Part shown: positions 34,932-44,381 of the stretch, one piece after another | How the letters are laid out: every line of letters starts with the position of its first letter | How positions within the stretch are numbered: the stretch's first letter is position 1 | Assembly (NCBI GenBank): GCA_965248635.1 | Contig: OZ252114.1 | Location: forward strand, 3,038,001-3,102,000 | Length of the DNA: 64,000 bases | Source of the DNA: CBDAPI01 sp965248635 | GTDB lineage: Bacteria > Acidobacteriota > UBA6911 > RPQK01 > CBDAPI01 | Direction: 5' to 3' | Position numbers and translations under genes: made by a program | Notes under the pieces: generated by a model | The model's database searches: none | Seen by the model: only the letters and a program-made list of their open reading frames with translations | Told to the model about the DNA's origin: nothing

Positions 34932-36553
34932 GCTTCTGGCCTCTCGTCGTCAGAATTCACCCCGCCTGGTTGAGCTCTTGTTCCCCGCGAGGGGGGACGG
35001 AAACATTCCCTTTTCTGCCGTAACATGGAGATCACTGAGTCAATCAGATTCTCAAGGCCCTGGCGGTGGCGGGCGCTAACCCCAACACCCGGATATCTGC
35101 GCATCACCTGTTCGCCCCGCTCTCGGTCCACCAGGTCCATTTTGTTGAGAACCAGCAATTTCGGGGTATCGCCGAGACCAATCCCTTCGATCGTTTGGTC
35201 GACGGCTGTGACATGGTGACCGATGCGCTCGTCAGAGACGTCCGCCACATGAAGAAGCAGGTCGGCATCTTCCAGCTCTTCCAGGGTAGCTCGAAAGGCA
35301 GTGACCAGATCCTTCGGTAGGCCTGAAATAAAGCCCACCGTGTCGGTGATGATTACTTCTCCCTGTTGCGGGAATCGGAGCCGTCGGCTCGTCGGGTCGA
35401 GTGTCACGAAGAGTTGATCGGCCGTCTCAATATTGCTATTTGTGAGTGCGTTCAGAAGCGTCGATTTTCCGGCGTTTGTGTAGCCCACGATAGACAAGAC
35501 CGGTAGGTTTTCTCTGCGGCGTCTGCTCCTTCGTAAGTCTCGCTGCCGGGACAGCGCGGCAATCTTTTTTTCGAGAGCCCGGATTCGTTGTCGAATACGG
35601 CGTCGCCCGATCTCCATCACCGTCTCGCCGGGTCCGCGTCCACCAATCCCTCCCACCAGTCTGGAGAGGCCTGCATCCTTCTCTGTCAGCCGCGGCAGAG
35701 AATACTTCAGCTGGGCCAGCTCGACCTGTAGCTTCCCGTCTCCGCTGCGCGCCCTCTGCGCAAAAATGTCCAGGATCAACTGAGTCCGATCAATGGCCTT
35801 TAGGCCGGTTGCATCCTCAAAAGCCCTTGCTTGCGCGGGCTTCAAATCCATGTCAAAAATAGCGACTTCAGTCTGACGATGCATACCTTCCAGAACAATT
35901 TCCTGTAGTTTGCCCCGGCCGACGACGGTGCGGGGGTGGACTCGCCGGCGCCGCTGTCGAATGACGCCAGCCAGCTCTGCACCTGCCGACTTGATGAGTT
36001 CGACCATTTCGGCAAAATGATCCTCATCCTGGGTCAGGCTGATCAAAAGTGCTCTTTCGCTGCCCTGGCCTCGGGGGTGTCGGCCACGCCGCCTTGAGAA
36101 TTCGTCCTCGACTGCCCGAATCGTGGCTGCAAAATCGAAATCGAGCTGGTGCAACCGATGCGCCTCCAAAAACTGAAAAGGTTTTCCGTTTTTTTCGTAG
36201 TCTTCAGATAGCGGGTTAACGTAAGCCGCGTGGAGTCGGCCGGGGCTCCCGTCGGGGCGAGCCGCGAGGGCGGCGATCAAATCCAATCGCAAAAGGGCCA
36301 AGTCGTTCAGATCATCGGCTGTCAGTGGTTCGCCATTCAGATGGGTGTGAACCAGACGAAGACCGCGGAAACGCCCGGCTCCGCCGCGCATGCGTCCAAT
36401 ATCGGGAAGCATCAGATGCACCGCATCTCCCACGACTACATTCTGAATGGAGCCCGCCCGTGTGATCAGAACCCCTACCTGCCGGCTCAGCTCTCGGGAG
36501 AGCGAACAGAGGTGACGTGCCAGTTCCAGGGAGACGATTTCATGGGGAGCCAC
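34928..36553 (-). CDS. hflX: GTPase HflX
   Basis: 541 residues from the GTG at 36553. HflX binds 50S subunits and rescues or splits stalled ribosomes, using GTP. An additional N-terminal domain of ~170 residues precedes the HflX region proper. GTPase motifs: G1 GYTNAGKSTLLNALT, G3 DTVGFISGLP, G4 NKMD. The HflX-specific GGRGPGETVMEIGRRRIRQRI precedes them. Conserved-looking sequence continues upstream of the GTG in the same frame (LGLKASERRSLERTYRR) back to a TAA at 36649, yet no ATG, GTG or TTG lies there. An ATC at 36634, 8 nt after AAGGGG, may be the true start. The first gene of a pair with the amidohydrolase. Confidence 0.94.
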   Translation of the reverse strand: MAPHEIVSLELARHLCSLSRELSRQVGVLITRAGSIQNVVVGDAVHLMLPDIGRMRGGAGRFRGLRLVHTHLNGEPLTADDLNDLALLRLDLIAALAARPDGSPGRLHAAYVNPLSEDYEKNGKPFQFLEAHRLHQLDFDFAATIRAVEDEFSRRRGRHPRGQGSERALLISLTQDEDHFAEMVELIKSAGAELAGVIRQRRRRVHPRTVVGRGKLQEIVLEGMHRQTEVAIFDMDLKPAQARAFEDATGLKAIDRTQLILDIFAQRARSGDGKLQVELAQLKYSLPRLTEKDAGLSRLVGGIGGRGPGETVMEIGRRRIRQRIRALEKKIAALSRQRDLRRSRRRRENLPVLSIVGYTNAGKSTLLNALTNSNIETADQLFVTLDPTSRRLRFPQQGEVIITDTVGFISGLPKDLVTAFRATLEELEDADLLLHVADVSDERIGHHVTAVDQTIEGIGLGDTPKLLVLNKMDLVDRERGEQVMRRYPGVGVSARHRQGLENLIDSVISMLRQKRECFRPPSRGTRAQPGGVNSDDERPEA

Positions 36554-36739
36554 TTTGCGCCGATAGGTTCGTTCCAGCGAACGTCGCTCCGATGCCTTCA
36601 GCCCGAGGAGATGACCGCTCAGATGCTGTGAGATAAGATTTTCCCCTTAAACGAAAGTCTTGACGAGCGCGCAACGAGGAACCTGGACCTGAAACCTGGT
36701 ACTGACCGAAACTGCGCTAATGCCAATGAGCGCGCCTTC

Positions 36740-38731
36740 CTACCTGGGCGAGCGTGATCTGGAGGTGGGCGCTGGCCTGCTGGTTGACCTCGAGGGGCTG
36801 CTCGAAGGCCGCGAACTCGATCGGCCGACGCGGGAGCCACTGAAAGAGCGATTGCTCGACCGGCCGACACTGGAACGACTCGAAGATCGGCTGCTCGGCC
36901 GGCTGACGCTGGACCGGGACCTTGAGCTGCTGGAAGGACGACTTGACCGTACCGAGGAGGAACTTGGCCTGCTGGACGTCCGAACTCGACTGCTGCTCCG
37001 CGAAACACTCGAGCCTCGAGAATAACTACTTCTGGTCACAGCCGAGCGAGAAGACCTGGACGAGGATCGCGATCCCACACTCGAGCTTCTGGATCCGCTG
37101 CTGCTGCGCGACTTCGAAAAGAGGCTTCCCACACTGCTGCGAGGAATCGTCGTCACCTGCGGGCGAGAGGTGCGGCTGCGGCTCGAGGAAGTAAAAGCAC
37201 TTCCCGTCTGCCGGGAGGGTGCGCGGGAGCTGGTCTCTCCGCGGCCCGTCGTCCTCGTTCTTGCGGACCTCGTGGCGACTCTGCTGCTGGAACTGCCGCT
37301 TCCAGTTGACGTTACCTTACGCGCTCCCAGGGGCGACCTGGTGACACTCCTATCTCCAGACCGCGCCTTGGAACTCGAGGCTGGGCGTCCCGCCAGAGTC
37401 GAAGTCCTTGATCTGGAAAAGCTGCCAGTGACTCCTCGCTGGGCCCTCGTCGTGTCGACGCCCCGATTCTTTCCCGCAACTACAGTGTTGCGAGGCCGGC
37501 TGTGGCTGGTTCCGGCCGCCAGCCTTCTGGGGAGCCCTGCCCTCAGATTGTCGACCAGCTGCCGGTCAATGCTCTTGACACGGGCCCTATCCACGCGGGA
37601 AGCACGGAAATCGTCTTCCGTCACTACCGTGAGCCCAGAGCCAGGATCCCGATAGTGGTTTACGATGGTCTTGTTATTGACGATCGTCACAGAGTTGTTG
37701 ATGTATCCGCCGCCGCCATAGTACCCTCCACCGGAACCGAAGCCAAAGCCATAAGGCGACCAACCCACATAGCCGGATCCCCAATAAAAATGAACCCGCG
37801 CCGGAGACCAGTAGGAAAAAGACCCGGGAGCCCAGCACCACCGATTGTAGGGCTGGTAGTAGTACCAGCGACCATGGTGGTAGGGGAGCCAGCCCCAGGG
37901 CTCGTGGCTGACCCAGGTCCAGCCCCAAGTTGGATAGTGGCTCCAGCGTCCGGCACGATAGGGCGCCCAGCCCACGCTCACACTCGGAAACCAGACGTTT
38001 CCGTGGCTGGGAACATAATCCCAGGCTCCGTGATCGTCGAGATCGTAGGCTCCCACGTAAGAGGCGCCGCCGAGCTTGGCTACTGACTGACTGCTGGCAA
38101 AGTGGGCATCGCGACGATCGCTCCACAAATCCAGATCGTCACGATCGGGTGCAAGCAAGGCCTTCTGAAGCGGAGTATTCGTGCTCGCGAGGATGAGCTG
38201 CTCACCGCCCTTTAAGCGTGTCTCACCGACGGCGTTCTCAACTTCTGCTTGCCCTTTCCAGACAACCACGCGGCTGTCGGCCTGCTCATTGACCGAAAAG
38301 CGGTAATAGCCCTTTTTCTTGATCTTCACACTGGCACCGGGCAAGTGTACGAAGTAGCGGGCAGAGTCGTTGACCCGGAGCACAAGTTCTCCGAGCTGCA
38401 TCTCAATGTCACCGTTGCTGCCGGATACGTTACCGAAGACAATATCCGTATTTCCACCAAGCCGCAGAAAGTTGCCCTCACCCAGCTCCACTTCCACACG
38501 GGAATCGGGTTGCGAAACAATTCGGTCGCCGCTCAGGAGCGGTAAATTGATGGTCACTTCCGTCCAGTCCACATCGCCTGCCGGCTCGTAGCTCGCTTTT
38601 CCGTCAATAAAGCTGATTCTGGGAGGGTAGTAGCCCTTGCCAAACAGAGACGCTGCCAGAAACAGGGCCACCGTTGCGGTCCCAAACAGTCTGGACACAT
38701 TGGCTGGTAGTGAGAACAGTGGGTATTTCAT
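36740..38731 (-). CDS. Secreted FecR-domain protein with W/Y-rich repeats and Ser/Arg-rich tail
   Basis: About 663 residues from the ATG at 38731. After a signal peptide (LFGTATVALFLAASLFGKGYY) comes a FecR-like beta domain (about 40-190). A tryptophan/tyrosine/proline-rich repeat region (about 210-345) with WGWTWVSHEPWGWLPYHHG and WCWAPG resembles DUF6600. The last ~250 residues are low-complexity serine, arginine and threonine. This architecture is common in Acidobacteria and may be structural at the cell surface; its function is not known. TACAAT just upstream suggests its own promoter. It is the last gene of the long envelope run. Confidence 0.8.
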   Translation of the reverse strand: MKYPLFSLPANVSRLFGTATVALFLAASLFGKGYYPPRISFIDGKASYEPAGDVDWTEVTINLPLLSGDRIVSQPDSRVEVELGEGNFLRLGGNTDIVFGNVSGSNGDIEMQLGELVLRVNDSARYFVHLPGASVKIKKKGYYRFSVNEQADSRVVVWKGQAEVENAVGETRLKGGEQLILASTNTPLQKALLAPDRDDLDLWSDRRDAHFASSQSVAKLGGASYVGAYDLDDHGAWDYVPSHGNVWFPSVSVGWAPYRAGRWSHYPTWGWTWVSHEPWGWLPYHHGRWYYYQPYNRWCWAPGSFSYWSPARVHFYWGSGYVGWSPYGFGFGSGGGYYGGGGYINNSVTIVNNKTIVNHYRDPGSGLTVVTEDDFRASRVDRARVKSIDRQLVDNLRAGLPRRLAAGTSHSRPRNTVVAGKNRGVDTTRAQRGVTGSFSRSRTSTLAGRPASSSKARSGDRSVTRSPLGARKVTSTGSGSSSSRVATRSARTRTTGRGETSSRAPSRQTGSAFTSSSRSRTSRPQVTTIPRSSVGSLFSKSRSSSGSRSSSVGSRSSSRSSRSAVTRSSYSRGSSVSRSSSRVRTSSRPSSSSVRSSRPSSSSRSRSSVSRPSSRSSSRSSVGRSSNRSFSGSRVGRSSSRPSSSPSRSTSRPAPTSRSRSPR

Positions 38732-38764
38732 CACTTGTTTAGATTGTAGCAGATCCAAAATGGT

Positions 38765-39667
38765 TCACGTCTCCGTCCGCTTAGAATTCATCTTTGTGCA
38801 CGTCCCGGTGCTGCACAATCGGCTGTAGGCGCGCTCGCGAAGGACTCTCGACAACTCTTGACAGACATAGACAGAGCGATGTCGACCTCCGGTACAGCCA
38901 ATGCCTATGGTGAGATAATTCTTGCCTTCTCTCCGGTATTTCGGCACCAGGTAGTGCAGTAGCTGCGCAATCCGTTCAACGGACTGCTCGGTCTCGGGCT
39001 CTTTCTGGAAGAAGGTTGCCAGGGCTGGATGATCACCCCTCAGCTGTTTCAAATCAGGATCGAAATAAGGGTTGGGCAGAAACCTCACATCCAGAACCAA
39101 GTCGGCATTGAAGGGCAGGCCATATTTGAAGCCGAAAGAGACGAAGGTGATCTGTGGTCGCTCCGAATCCGAGTCACTCGCAAAAGTTTGCTGAATCAGG
39201 TGCTTTAATTCGTGGACGGAAGTCTGGCTGGTGTCAATCACCAGGTCACACAGTTCCTTCAGACTTGCGATCCGACGTCGTTCTGAGCGGACGCCTTCGA
39301 GAACCCCCTGTCCCTGGGCAAGAGGGTGCACCCGCCGTGTTTCACTGTAGCGACGAGCCAGAACCTCGTCAGAAGCATCCACAAACACAAGCCTGGTACT
39401 GAATCTTGATTTTTTGAGATGACCGTAGACTGATTCGAAGTCGGCCAGGGTCTGCCCGGAGCGAACGTCTGTCACCACGGCCAGCCTGGAAACGCCTCCT
39501 CCGGCCGCCCGCCCCATTTCGATGAGCTTCGGGAGCAGAGCCGGAGGCAGGTTATCAACACAGAAGTATCCCAGGTCTTCCAGGGCTTTGAAGACGGTAC
39601 GTTTTCCCGAGCCACTCATCCCCGTGACAATGACGATCTGTTGCGGAGCTCTTAGCGGGCCGGTCAT
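38765..39667 (-). CDS. rapZ: RNase adapter / nucleotide-binding protein RapZ
   Basis: 300 residues. The N-terminal Walker A is VTGMSGSGKRTVFKALEDLGY, followed by FCVDNLPPALLPKL. The C-terminal domain has FVSFGFKYGLPFNADLVLDVRFLPNP and GIGCTGGRHRSVYVCQEL, the RapZ signature where GlcN6P binds in E. coli. There RapZ guides RNase E to the small RNA GlmZ and so tunes amino-sugar supply for the envelope; in other phyla the RNA partner is unknown. It starts 3 bp after the rpoN stop, the classical rpoN-rapZ neighbourhood, though hpf and ptsN genes are absent here. Confidence 0.95.
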   Translation of the reverse strand: MTGPLRAPQQIVIVTGMSGSGKRTVFKALEDLGYFCVDNLPPALLPKLIEMGRAAGGGVSRLAVVTDVRSGQTLADFESVYGHLKKSRFSTRLVFVDASDEVLARRYSETRRVHPLAQGQGVLEGVRSERRRIASLKELCDLVIDTSQTSVHELKHLIQQTFASDSDSERPQITFVSFGFKYGLPFNADLVLDVRFLPNPYFDPDLKQLRGDHPALATFFQKEPETEQSVERIAQLLHYLVPKYRREGKNYLTIGIGCTGGRHRSVYVCQELSRVLRERAYSRLCSTGTCTKMNSKRTET

Positions 39668-39670
39668 CCG

Positions 39671-41089
39671 TCAGGCAGTGGCACGGCGGCGGCGCGAACC
39701 TGCGATGTTCATCTGGTCGCGATACTTGGCTACGGTTCGCCGAGTTATCTGGAGGCCTTCTATATTGAGACTCTGAGCTATCTTTTGGTCGGAGAGTGGC
39801 TTGGAAGTGTTTTCCGATTCGATGATTTTTCGAATCATCTCCTTGACTTGAATGGTCGAAAAACTCTGGCCGTTCGCGCCTTCGACTCCCACACTGAAGA
39901 AACGCCGGAGTTCAACAATCCCCTGCGGCGTGTGGGCATACTTGTTGGCCACGACTCGGCTGATGGTGGAGGAGTGAACCTTGAGTTCCTCGGCCACTTC
40001 TTTGATAAGCATCGGTCTCAAGTAGAGGAGCCCATGGTCAAAAAATGGAGTCTGGCGCTCGATGATGGCTCGGCAGACACGGTAGATCGTTGCCTCTCTT
40101 TGATCCACACTCTTGAGAAGTTCGATCGCCGAACGAAACCGCTCACGAATGAAGCTCTTCGTTTCCTTGGAGGTACTCTTCTGTCGAAGCAGGGCCCGGT
40201 AAGCAGCACTCAGCCGCAGACGCGGCAGGCCATCGTCACTCACCACTACGCGGTAACCATCCTCAGTCTTCAGAATGTGAACATCTGGTTGGACGTACTC
40301 CGGTTCCCGCGAATCGTACCGCTGACCGGGTTTGGGTGAGAGAGTCCGAATCACTCTTAAAGCCTCTCCCACCTCCTCCACCGGGCGACCGACTCGGCGG
40401 GCAAGTCCCGGAATGTTCTGGACCTGGAGGTCGGCCAGATGATCCCGTAGGAGTTCTCCTGCCAACCCCTCCCCGAGCCCCAGGCTCTTCAGCTGAATCA
40501 ACAGGCATTCACCCAGGTCTCTGGCTGCAACGCCCCCCGGATCGAAGGACTTGACGGTTCGAAAAGCTTCCTCGACGTCCTCGGCCGAGACCATGAGCTG
40601 AGCACAGATTTCTTCATCGGTCACACAGGCGTAACCATCCGAGTTGATATTGCCGATAATGAATTCAGCGATCTTGTGGATCTCCGGACTGACCTCGGTC
40701 AGATTCAGCTGCCAGTTCAGGTGATCCTGCAAGGTGACGGGGTTAGAAAGGAAACTCTCAAAAGAAGGTTTGTCCTCCAGGCTTTCGTGCTCTGAACGGG
40801 TTCGGGCTGGAGACGGGAGGTATTCTTCAAAGAAGTATTCCACATCGATGTCCGCAAAGGGATCATCACCCTCGTCCGGGCCTTCCCCCTCATCAGCCGT
40901 CTCGATCGTCAGTTCCGCCCCGTCAGCTTCCTCGAGCACGGGGTTCTCCGAAAGCTCCTGCTGGAGCACTTCTGCAAGCTCCAGCCGATTCAGCGTCAGG
41001 AGTTCGATCTTCTGCAGTAGCGCAGGTGTCATCGTCAAGCGTTGTGAAAGCTTGACATTGAGGGTTGTTCTGAGCTGTAGTCGATTCAA
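39671..41089 (-). CDS. rpoN: RNA polymerase sigma-54 factor
   Basis: 472 residues. Region I is present: QRLTMTPALLQKIELLTLNRLELAEVLQQEL, where sigma-54 meets its AAA+ activators. An acidic region II follows. The core-binding domain and the C-terminal helix-turn-helix end in the RpoN box TRRTVAKYRDQMNI, which reads the -24 element. It directs transcription of activator-dependent genes, for example in nitrogen control; no bEBP activator gene lies in the window. It belongs to the lptC-lptB-rpoN-rapZ order, but a 163-bp MITE now separates it from lptB. Confidence 0.97.
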   Translation of the reverse strand: MNRLQLRTTLNVKLSQRLTMTPALLQKIELLTLNRLELAEVLQQELSENPVLEEADGAELTIETADEGEGPDEGDDPFADIDVEYFFEEYLPSPARTRSEHESLEDKPSFESFLSNPVTLQDHLNWQLNLTEVSPEIHKIAEFIIGNINSDGYACVTDEEICAQLMVSAEDVEEAFRTVKSFDPGGVAARDLGECLLIQLKSLGLGEGLAGELLRDHLADLQVQNIPGLARRVGRPVEEVGEALRVIRTLSPKPGQRYDSREPEYVQPDVHILKTEDGYRVVVSDDGLPRLRLSAAYRALLRQKSTSKETKSFIRERFRSAIELLKSVDQREATIYRVCRAIIERQTPFFDHGLLYLRPMLIKEVAEELKVHSSTISRVVANKYAHTPQGIVELRRFFSVGVEGANGQSFSTIQVKEMIRKIIESENTSKPLSDQKIAQSLNIEGLQITRRTVAKYRDQMNIAGSRRRRATA

Positions 41090-41130
41090 CCCAATACTCC
41101 CTGAGGCGATTCACCGCCCCGCTTCAACCC

Positions 41131-41293
41131 TAGTGCACTGTCCGGAAAGTTCACGCCGCTACTTCGGGCGTCTTTTCGCCGACAGCTTTGTTGCGCTACC
41201 TCGAAAGACTCCCGGTCTTCCTGCGTCGCGCGCCTCACTGACGACAAAAATCCATCCCGAATTAACATCGCGAACTTCCCAGACAGTACACTA
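41131..41293 (-). mobile_element. 163-bp MITE, copy B, at the lptB stop codon
   Basis: Same length and nearly the same sequence as 5128-5290 in the opposite orientation. Flanked by CTAG (41130-41133 and 41291-41294). On the minus strand the last lptB sense codon TAC and stop TAG share this CTAG, so the element sits at the end of lptB without changing its protein. It now lies in the lptB-rpoN spacer and might alter expression of rpoN-rapZ. Confidence 0.87.
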
Positions 41294-42040
41294 GTAGAGA
41301 CGAAACTGTTCACCCAGATAAACCTTGCGTACTTCTAGATCGGAGGAAAGAACGCCCGGTGTGCCCGATCGGAAGATGGTTCCTTCTCTGATGATATAAG
41401 CGCGATCCGTGATCTTCAAAGTCTCCCTCACGTTATGGTCGGTGATCAGGACACCGATGTTCCGCTCTTTCAAGTGAACCACGATTCCTTGGATATCCTG
41501 TACCGCCAGGGGGTCGATTCCCGCAAAGGGTTCATCGAGCAGAATGAAGGAAGGTCGGGTGACCAGCGACCGTGCGATTTCAAGACGCCTTCTCTCCCCG
41601 CCGGAAAGAGCGTAGGCCGCCTGGGTTCGAAGCGACGCAATCCCAAACTCCTCCAGGAGCTCACTCACGGTTTGATCAGCCAGTCCCGGGCTGAGATCCA
41701 GGGTCTCAGCGATCGCGTAGAGATTGTCCTCGACACTCAGACGTCGAAAAACAGATGGCTCCTGAGGAAGATAGCTGATCCCTTTCCGGGCTCTCAGGTA
41801 CATGGGAAGGTGCGTGATGTCCTCCCCGTCGAGCAGGACACGTCCACCGTTTGGAGGAGTTAGTCCGACAATCATGTAGAAAGTAGTCGTCTTTCCCGCT
41901 CCATTCGGACCGAGGAGACCGACGACCTCACCCTCATTGATCTCCAGGCTGACTTCCTGTACAACCCTGCGCCCTCGATAGGACTTATCGAGATCTTCAG
42001 CAGCAAGCGTCTTCTCGACTGTCCGAAATGTCGGGCTCAT
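41291..42040 (-). CDS. lptB: LPS export ABC transporter ATPase
   Basis: 249 residues, a typical LptB. Walker A is LLGPNGAGKTTTFYMIVG, the ABC signature LSGGERRRLEIARSL, and Walker B FILLDEPFAGIDPLAVQDI, the DPLAV wording being characteristic of LptB. It powers extraction of lipopolysaccharide from the inner membrane together with LptF and LptG, which are not in the window. The start overlaps the end of the LptC/A gene (ATGA). The stop codon lies in the CTAG where the MITE inserted. Confidence 0.96.
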   Translation of the reverse strand: MSPTFRTVEKTLAAEDLDKSYRGRRVVQEVSLEINEGEVVGLLGPNGAGKTTTFYMIVGLTPPNGGRVLLDGEDITHLPMYLRARKGISYLPQEPSVFRRLSVEDNLYAIAETLDLSPGLADQTVSELLEEFGIASLRTQAAYALSGGERRRLEIARSLVTRPSFILLDEPFAGIDPLAVQDIQGIVVHLKERNIGVLITDHNVRETLKITDRAYIIREGTIFRSGTPGVLSSDLEVRKVYLGEQFRLY

Positions 42041-44352
42041 TGATGTCCTTCAATCAGCAGAGTATCATCACCCAGAGTGAAGGTCAATTTGCGTCCAATC
42101 GCCTTACCTTGTTTAGAATCAATCACTTGAGCCGGTTCTCCTTCAACCTTCATGCTTCCTTCTGCGGGTAGATAGACGGCTTTGTCACCCATCGCCCTTC
42201 GCCCTTCTTCGGACAGGATCACTTCTCCGAGAGCGGTCATTTGGAGGAGCGTCTCCAGGTCGGGTCCGTCAAACCAGAGAGTCATCTCGGAAGTTTCCAC
42301 TTCGAATTCTTCGGACTCGGCCCAGACATTCCCCGAGAAGACTGCCTGCTGCGACTGGCGATCGAGTACCAGTCGGTCCGCTTTGACATGGTAGCTTGCG
42401 AGTCGTTCTGCCTGGGCTGTGTGTACCCATGCAGTCACACTCCCCTCGGCTTCCAGGATTAGCCGCCTCGACTCCAGCCTCATCCGATCGCTCTCGATCC
42501 TATTCTCGCCGAACTCGAGCCGGGGCCGACCCGCGTACAGAATCCAGGAACTCTCACCCCCGGCTTTCATCTTCTCAGCGCGGATCGTCAGGGGCTGGTC
42601 CCCTTGAACTCGTGTCTCAACCTGTCCGTCCGCTTGAATACCGTGACTGGAAGCATCCAGTCGAAGACGGGTGGCGGTGGTCCGGCTGGCCAACTCCTTT
42701 TCCGCGGTCAGGCTGCGTAGCACCGGGAAGGGCTCGCCGCTAAGTTCGATGAGGCGGCCTCCCTTCGAAATGATGCCCTTCTGACCGGAAAGCTGCATGA
42801 GACCATCCGGCCCCTCCTCCGCCAGTTCCAGATCGCCCACCAGTTCAGCTTCTTTCAGGCCCCCTTCGCTGTCGTAGGTGACTCTCATGTCGCGGGCTTC
42901 GGCCGTCAGGGGATTCTCCAGACCTCTTTCCAGGTGCACCGGTCCGGTGGCTATCAATGACACTGGTACTGCGTTTTCATAGGCGTTGCTGAAACCTGCA
43001 GCCCGTATCACCGTCCTCTCGGTCGATGATTCCTCCACAATTCTTGACCTTCCAAGTGTGTCCAGCTTTGCCAGTTGCCCCTCTTGAAAGAAGATGCGAA
43101 TCTCCTTTTCCGCCTCCAGAGTTCGCTTCACGAGGCTCCCATCCGCCACCAGCAAAGGCTGGCCTCGCGCAATCAGTTGATGCAGGAGGGCACCCGGGGC
43201 GAGGGTCACACTCAATGCTTCACTTTGGATCGTTTCTCTCCCCTGTCCCGTCTGGCGAACCAGTTCAACCTGACCTGCGAAAGCCAGTTCTTCGAAATGC
43301 GGGCCTGAACCGGACACTCCTGTCATGTGGTCAGCCTGGACCTTGTCAATCCCGGCCTCAGGCCATTCGATCTGGACATCCCCGGTCGCCTTCAATGTGC
43401 GCAGCAAAATGTTGTCCGCAGGACTCTCCGGCGCCGGCACGCCGGTAATGAGTCGAGCCCGGAGAATTTGACCCTCGGTTCCCGATCCCCGGCGGTAGAG
43501 GGCCCTCTGGTCAGGCTTGGAGGCCAGGCGAAAGCTGCGCACTGCTCCCTGGTCCGGCTCAAACTCAAGGCTCAAGCTGTCTCCCTCGATGACAGTGTCC
43601 GCACTCCTGAAGACCACAGTTCCAAGAGCAGTGGCCAGGCGAAGCTCTTGCTTCTCGGTCAGTTGAATGTCGACCTTCTCGGCGGCCAGGCTCTGAGCCA
43701 GACTCTTGATGCTGCACTTGCCCACCAGGAGAAGTCTTCCGAGTCGGGGCCAGTAGCGGGCAGTCAGAGCTCGAATGTCAACCACTCTCTCCCCCGCAGG
43801 GATCCGCAAGTGGATTCCTTCCTGGACATCGAGCCGATTTTCCCCGGCGCTATAGAGAAGTGCACGTCCCTCGCCTTCGACCTTTCCGCGCCTGAGTGAA
43901 AAAGCTTCCTCGATGCGCACGGCGCGTTCCTCGAGGTCGGCCGATGCCCGCTGCGAGCGAATCTCGGTGCCATCTTCCAGGGAGATGGAGACGTCCTCTT
44001 CAAACTGAACTGCCTTCCGGACATCGTCATAGCGTGCACTCTCAGCCCACACCCGGTCGGCCAGCTCCCTTTGCGGGGGCCGAAAAATGTTTAGATGGAC
44101 CTTGACCAGATCCTGTATCCCGTCTTCGTTGACGCTGCTCTGGGCAGAGCGAACCTGAAAGACGACATCTCCCCCATCGTAGTTCTTGAACTCCACGTCG
44201 CGGCTGAGTTGGTCGGTGTCGGGCGCCAGTGGCTCTACCGTGGGGGCCGTGGGTCGCTCAGCCAGTTTGGTCAGGAAGTTGACCGTGATGGCCCCTGTGA
44301 CCACCAGAAAGATTCCGATCAAAGCACCCTTAAGCAACCGGTTTTGTAGCAT
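42037..44352 (-). CDS. lptC: LptC/LptA-type LPS transport protein, unusually large
   Basis: 771 residues from the ATG at 44352. The N-terminus has a signal anchor (KGALIGIFLVVTGAITVNFL) and an LptC-like beta-jellyroll with VEFKNYDGGDVVFQVRSAQ. Several OstA/LptA-like repeats follow (TVIEGDSLSLEFEPDQGAVRSF, KADRLVLDRQSQQAVFSGNVWAE), ending just before lptB. Normal LptC is ~190 and LptA ~180 residues, so this one gene appears to supply most of the periplasmic bridge carrying LPS to the outer membrane. Similar long LptC-OstA proteins occur in Acidobacteria and Deltaproteobacteria. A frame from 44424 is longer but would run through a hairpin. Confidence 0.85.
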   Translation of the reverse strand: MLQNRLLKGALIGIFLVVTGAITVNFLTKLAERPTAPTVEPLAPDTDQLSRDVEFKNYDGGDVVFQVRSAQSSVNEDGIQDLVKVHLNIFRPPQRELADRVWAESARYDDVRKAVQFEEDVSISLEDGTEIRSQRASADLEERAVRIEEAFSLRRGKVEGEGRALLYSAGENRLDVQEGIHLRIPAGERVVDIRALTARYWPRLGRLLLVGKCSIKSLAQSLAAEKVDIQLTEKQELRLATALGTVVFRSADTVIEGDSLSLEFEPDQGAVRSFRLASKPDQRALYRRGSGTEGQILRARLITGVPAPESPADNILLRTLKATGDVQIEWPEAGIDKVQADHMTGVSGSGPHFEELAFAGQVELVRQTGQGRETIQSEALSVTLAPGALLHQLIARGQPLLVADGSLVKRTLEAEKEIRIFFQEGQLAKLDTLGRSRIVEESSTERTVIRAAGFSNAYENAVPVSLIATGPVHLERGLENPLTAEARDMRVTYDSEGGLKEAELVGDLELAEEGPDGLMQLSGQKGIISKGGRLIELSGEPFPVLRSLTAEKELASRTTATRLRLDASSHGIQADGQVETRVQGDQPLTIRAEKMKAGGESSWILYAGRPRLEFGENRIESDRMRLESRRLILEAEGSVTAWVHTAQAERLASYHVKADRLVLDRQSQQAVFSGNVWAESEEFEVETSEMTLWFDGPDLETLLQMTALGEVILSEEGRRAMGDKAVYLPAEGSMKVEGEPAQVIDSKQGKAIGRKLTFTLGDDTLLIEGHQ

Positions 44353-44381
44353 GGCTTTCCCTACCGAGTACTCTAGGTACT

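Noticed and set aside
36740..37655. Plus-strand frames rich in Leu/Arg/Glu opposite the FecR tail
   Set aside because: They are mirrors of Ser/Arg codon repeats in the minus-strand gene.
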